In this document: positions 59,808-64,000 of the stretch, in pieces
How the letters are laid out: the number at the start of each line of letters is the position of its first letter
Numbering within the stretch: position 1 is the first letter of the stretch
The notes under the pieces: model-generated
The model's input: the letters and a program-made list of their open reading frames with translations, nothing else
The model's database searches: none
Told to the model about the DNA's origin: nothing
NCBI GenBank assembly: GCA_918807975.1
Contig: OU964934.1
Coordinates: 9,486,001-9,550,000, forward strand
Length of the DNA: 64,000 bases
Source: Aplidium turbinatum
Lineage: Eukaryota; Chordata; Ascidiacea; Aplousobranchia; Polyclinidae
Direction of reading: 5' to 3'
Translations under genes and position numbers: made by a program

Positions 59808-61073
59808 CAGGGGCGTATCCTCAATGGAAGCAAGGGAAGCATTGCTTCCCCTGTCAAAATTCAAAAAAGAGAAAATTATATTTTTCAATAAAACGGTTTC
59901 GTAATTTCTTGACCTGAATACAAATTAGAACGGTTTCTAACTCCTGTCCCCGTGTAATTTCAGCTCGGTTTTAATTTCAAAAAAGTTGGAAGCTTACGGA
60001 AGCAAACATTCGTATCGCTTCCCTTGCTCTCGTGTTTGCTATACTAAGAAACAAGTGAGAGACTAAGGAAAAAAAGCAGAGCAAAGTTTGCGCGAGTTAC
60101 GTTTCTTTTAACTAATCCACGGAAGCAATTTTTCAATCGCTTCCCTGTCGCAGGGTTACCAGATTGGCCAAATTCCTCAAATTAGGCTGTTTTGTTGAAT
60201 TAATTCTTCAAAATGCATAATAATAATGAATATTTCTCAAATATTGTAACCTTACCAGATGAAACCATGTTCACCATTGTTCAATATATGTTCTATACTT
60301 GTTTAATACTCGTAATGTGGCGGATTAAAACTCATCCACTACAGTCCTTTTATACTTGCTATTTTTCGGGCTATACTTGCAGAATTATTTTTGCTTCAAT
60401 TTATTGAAATCCGCTAAAAGTCATAAAATCTATGTGCATTTTATTATTTTTAATAGAAACAGGTAAATATATCCATTTTTCCTTTTTGTCTAATATTTTC
60501 CTTATTTTTGGTCTTTTTTTGTATTATTTTAGTTTTTAGACCTTATCATAATCTGGCAACTCTGCTTTGTTGGATATTGCGCCCGTGGGTTGAAATTAAA
60601 AAATTTAAAGCGCTGTTATGGTTATAATATCGGCCTTGTAAGCAAAAGTTTGAGCCAAATGTTGGCTTTACACTGCTATCCTGGCTGGATAGACTTTGGC
60701 ATAAGACAGGATATGTGATGTCTAGGCTAAACTTGACTGAAATAAATTCTGGCTTAAGCTACTACAGCAGTAGTTAGCTGTAGCTGAATTTTTGGTGTTT
60801 TCCAATTTTAGCCGCATTTTTTGCCCGTTCGTGTGTAAGAGCTACCTTTAATAAGTTAATAGCTGTTTATCTGCTTATAAATTTTATACAAACATTACCC
60901 TAAAAGTGTTTCCAGAAAGCACATTAATCCATTATTTGAGAGTAATTTTGCAAAAAGATTTCCGGGGGGGGGGCATGCCCCGGACACCCTTAGAAAACAC
61001 GTGCCTTCGGCACGCTCTGATTCCCCACGACTTTTATTGCTTCCCTTGCTCAACCAACCAGGATACGCCACTG
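59808..61073. mobile_element. Non-autonomous hAT element with exact 8-bp target duplication
   Basis: 1,266 bp between exact TTATTAAA repeats (59800-59807 and 61074-61081). Ends CAGGGGCGTATCC and GGATACGCCACTG, inverted with one mismatch. Just inside are GGAAGCAAGGGAAGCA and TGCTTCCCTTGCT, a second inverted pair. The right third contains 'TAATAAGTTAATAGCTGTTT', GGGGGGGCATGCCCC and GTGCCTTCGGCACGC hairpins, shared with 17965-18340. No transposase. It lies inside the spacer of the giant inverted repeat. Confidence 0.88.
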
Positions 61074-61183
61074 TTATTAAAGGGTGTCATCCAATTAAGG
61101 GAAGCGATTAAGTTGTAAGATCCACTTCGTTAGACGAATTTGATAGGAATTAAGGAACTATGGGTTCGTTTTTATACAAATCA

Positions 61184-64000
61184 ATCAGTGTAACAGATAA
61201 ATTTTGAAGTTTGGATGTAATACAAGACAATGTATTAGGACTGGTATAAAATAATCTTTTGTTTCCGAGATCTGCTTGTGTGCTTTCACCCAGCAATGAA
61301 TTGAAGTGAAAAAATTTAGTTGTGGATTGATACTCATAGAAAGTTGTTGGCTTAAATGTACCTACCTCACTGAAATTAGGTTATAAGTAGATGTGGAAAA
61401 ATCATTACATAAAGTTAGAGGCATATAGAACGTATAAAACAATGGGTTACTAGAAAAACATCTTTCAATGTGATAAAATAGTTTGGTATATTTGTTAGAG
61501 GTTACATATTAGGTAAGATATAATTACAAAACAGTTTAAGCACTGAGCGTTATAAAACTGAAGAACCCTAACGAAACAGCAACCTGTCATGAAAGTTCAT
61601 AAAACAACATTGATTAGTTACTTATGCAAGTCAACAAGGAAACTAAAGTGAATCTTGTGTTATAAACTTATAAACTACCAACCCTTGAATGGTAAATTTA
61701 CGTCAATACTACAAAATTTTTACCCGTCAAAGCATTTCATCAAAACAATGCAACTCCGTGACTTCTTCTGTTTCTTAAACAATCTTGTGGAGTGGTTCTG
61801 GAGTTTGTAAAATGCAACGCATATGAAGCCTACCAAAGACGTTTTTAATAAAACAGCATTAAGACTGATTTATGCAATACAACTTACCACCATTCAAAAA
61901 TAATGTGTTGTTATTTCAAAACAGTTAGTTATAGGTAATTATTATCTTTACAGATGAATTGTACTTATGGAATAGAAAGAATATACATAAGTAATCTCTA
62001 AATCGCTAAGAATGAATGTGAAATTAAATTGTAGTTGTAGCAGGTAGAAAATATAAATCACTTAAAGTAATATGCTTCATAAAACTAGGCTACTAGTATA
62101 AAATTTTATCATCTACAAAGTAAACCATGCGTGTGTTTAACAAAAATAACAGGGGTTGAAAATGTGAAAAAAAAAATACTTGTGACCATAGTATAAACAA
62201 GACACTAATCCGTTTTAAAAATGTAAGCGTGGGATCGATCACGGATCCAACAGCTCAACAACAAAACCTTCAGAACCGAATGGAGGTGAAACCCTAAGTA
62301 AACAGTGTTGTCATTTAAAAGTCTCATGAGACACATCCAAAGTGTTTTATGATTTTTAGATTAAGATTATAAAAACAATTTAAGAGTTTGCAAATCATAA
62401 GTGTGCTTTAAGTTGCTGGAAATACGCTTAAGGTTGCTGGGAGTAAGCTTATGGTTGCTGGAAATACTTTATCTTAAAAAGAAAAGAGTAAATAAGCGGA
62501 TGTATTATTCTTGAGAGAAATAAAAAAAAATTATTTCAACAAACTGTACACTAAAACTTTTTAAAACATTAACACGATAAAAATTTTAAGAAATTAAAAA
62601 TGTTAGTTGTGTAACTTACAAAACTGAAAAAAAAAAAAATTTTAATAAATCATAAACTTTTCATTGCAAAAACCAACAACTAAAAAATACTTTTAACAAA
62701 CTACAAACTTTTAAGTTCCATAATTTAAAACTGAAAACAAAATTATTTCAACAAACTGTAAACTAAAACTTTTTTAAAACATTAGCACGAAAAAAAAATA
62801 AGAAATTAAAAATGTTAGTTCTGCAACTTACAAAACTAAAAAAAAATAATTTTAATAAATCATAAAGTTTTATTCTAATAAGATACACACGAAAAATTAA
62901 TTTAAACAAAAAAATAGTTAAGTTTTATTTTACAAACTAGAAAGTAGTTTTTACAAATCGTAAACTAAAAGTTTTATTCTAATAACATAAACATGAAAAA
63001 TTATTTTAAATAAAAAAAAAATAGTTAAGTTTTGTTTTACAAACTAAAAAGTAGTTTTGACAAATCGTAAACTAAAAGTTTTATTCTAATAACATAAACA
63101 CGAAAATTATTCACAAACTCAACTTTTATTAAACTGAAAAATAGTTTTAACAAATCACAAACTTTTAATTGCACAAACCAACAACCAAAAATATTTTTAA
63201 CAAGCTACAAACTTTCAGCTTGTATGATTGATAAATTTAAAAAAAAAACATTAACTAACGAGATGCAAACTTTATGTTCCATAATTTACAACTGAAAATT
63301 AGTTTTAACAAACGTTTAAGTTCCATAATTTACAACTTAAAAAAATAGTTTTACAAACTACAAACTTATAAGTTCCATAACTTACAAACTGAACATAAAA
63401 AAATAGTTTTAACAAATTATAATCTGAAAGTTTAACACATGAAAACATACACATGCAAAATTATGTTAAGTGACAAACTTAAGTTTTCTTTTACAAACTT
63501 AAAAAATATTTTCAACAAATTGCAATTTTATTTTTACAAGCTTAAAAAACTATAACAAAATATCACAAGTTTCTGTTGTATAATTTGTAACGTTAAAATC
63601 TGTGTTTGGAGATTTGTTTGTATGTTTTTATCAGCAGGTGTCATTACGTGTTGCAAAATTTGTAACGTTAAAATCTGTGTTTGGATATTTGTTTGTGTGT
63701 TTTTATCAGCAGGTGTCATTACGTGTTGCAAAATTTGTGCTCTCATTCTGCTGGAGTTTGTATTTTTTTTATGCTTGTCTTAAGGTAACAATTTGTGATG
63801 TAGATTGCGCTAGGTTTGTTGATTTTTTTCCAGTCCTCAGATTGTAGAAGTATACGTTGCAACAATTTGTTCTATAGCTGTTCATTTGGGTGTTCTCGTT
63901 GTTTAAAAGAAATGTTGATTGTTTAGCTGGTATTAGCATCATCTAAAATAAAAGTGTAAAATTTATTCCTGCATGATAAGCCTAAAGTTATGTTGTTTTG
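61184..64000 (-). repeat. Right arm of the giant inverted repeat, running off the window
   Basis: Reverse complement of 54606-57422, same length. It carries the mirrored arrays listed for the left arm, including short frames that encode identical peptides in both arms (for example the 81-codon frame at 63602-63847 and its twin at 54759-55004). Those frames are AT-repeat translations, not genes. Confidence 0.95.

Noticed and set aside
54606-64000. A CRISPR-like or bacterial defence system in the repeat region
   Set aside because: The repeats are inverted or degenerate tandem without regular spacers, and the surrounding genes are spliced animal genes.

Overview
The window looks like animal nuclear DNA. 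Genes are split into exons of about 65 to 320 bp with GT-AG introns, intergenic DNA is AT-rich, and transposon remains are abundant. Gene content (a TCP11-family gene, a FAM167 homologue, a CUB/von Willebrand A membrane protein, a type-B esterase) and the SINE, hAT and LINE types suggest a marine invertebrate deuterostome, perhaps a tunicate; that placement is inference. All gene models were spliced by eye, keeping reading phase across every junction.

Layout. 115-3488 (+): 3' part of a TCP11-family gene, running in from the left edge. 3489-10520: intergenic, dotted with a small palindromic MITE, a short hAT MITE and a perfect-looking hairpin. 10605-13506 (+): complete FAM167 homologue. 14278-14589: tRNA-derived SINE. 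15722-21725 (+): secreted FG-GAP/VCBS repeat protein of 430 aa in ten exons; its introns hold a nested hAT and a LINE copy. 22338-25853: old hAT element with a LINE inserted in it. 26522-40719 (+): sixteen-exon gene for an 881-aa single-pass membrane protein (signal peptide, degenerate vWA, CUB, intact vWA, Thr-rich stalk, TM, cytoplasmic tail); its introns hold two hAT elements and an almost complete RTE-type LINE. 41354-49347 (-): ten-exon membrane-anchored type-B carboxylesterase, convergent with the receptor gene. 49348-54010: no gene seen, one SINE. 54011-54084 (-): tRNA-Ile(AAT).

The last 9.4 kb is a very large inverted repeat: 54606-57422 and 61184-64000 are reverse complements of equal length (2,817 bp each within the window), around a 3,761-bp spacer that carries a 1,266-bp hAT element with an intact 8-bp target duplication. 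The right arm runs off the window edge. No protein gene was found in it.

The genes do not form an obvious pathway. Three of the five encode secreted or cell-surface proteins. The most noteworthy items are the giant palindrome, the vWA-CUB-vWA surface protein, and a local burst of ~75-bp palindromic MITEs.
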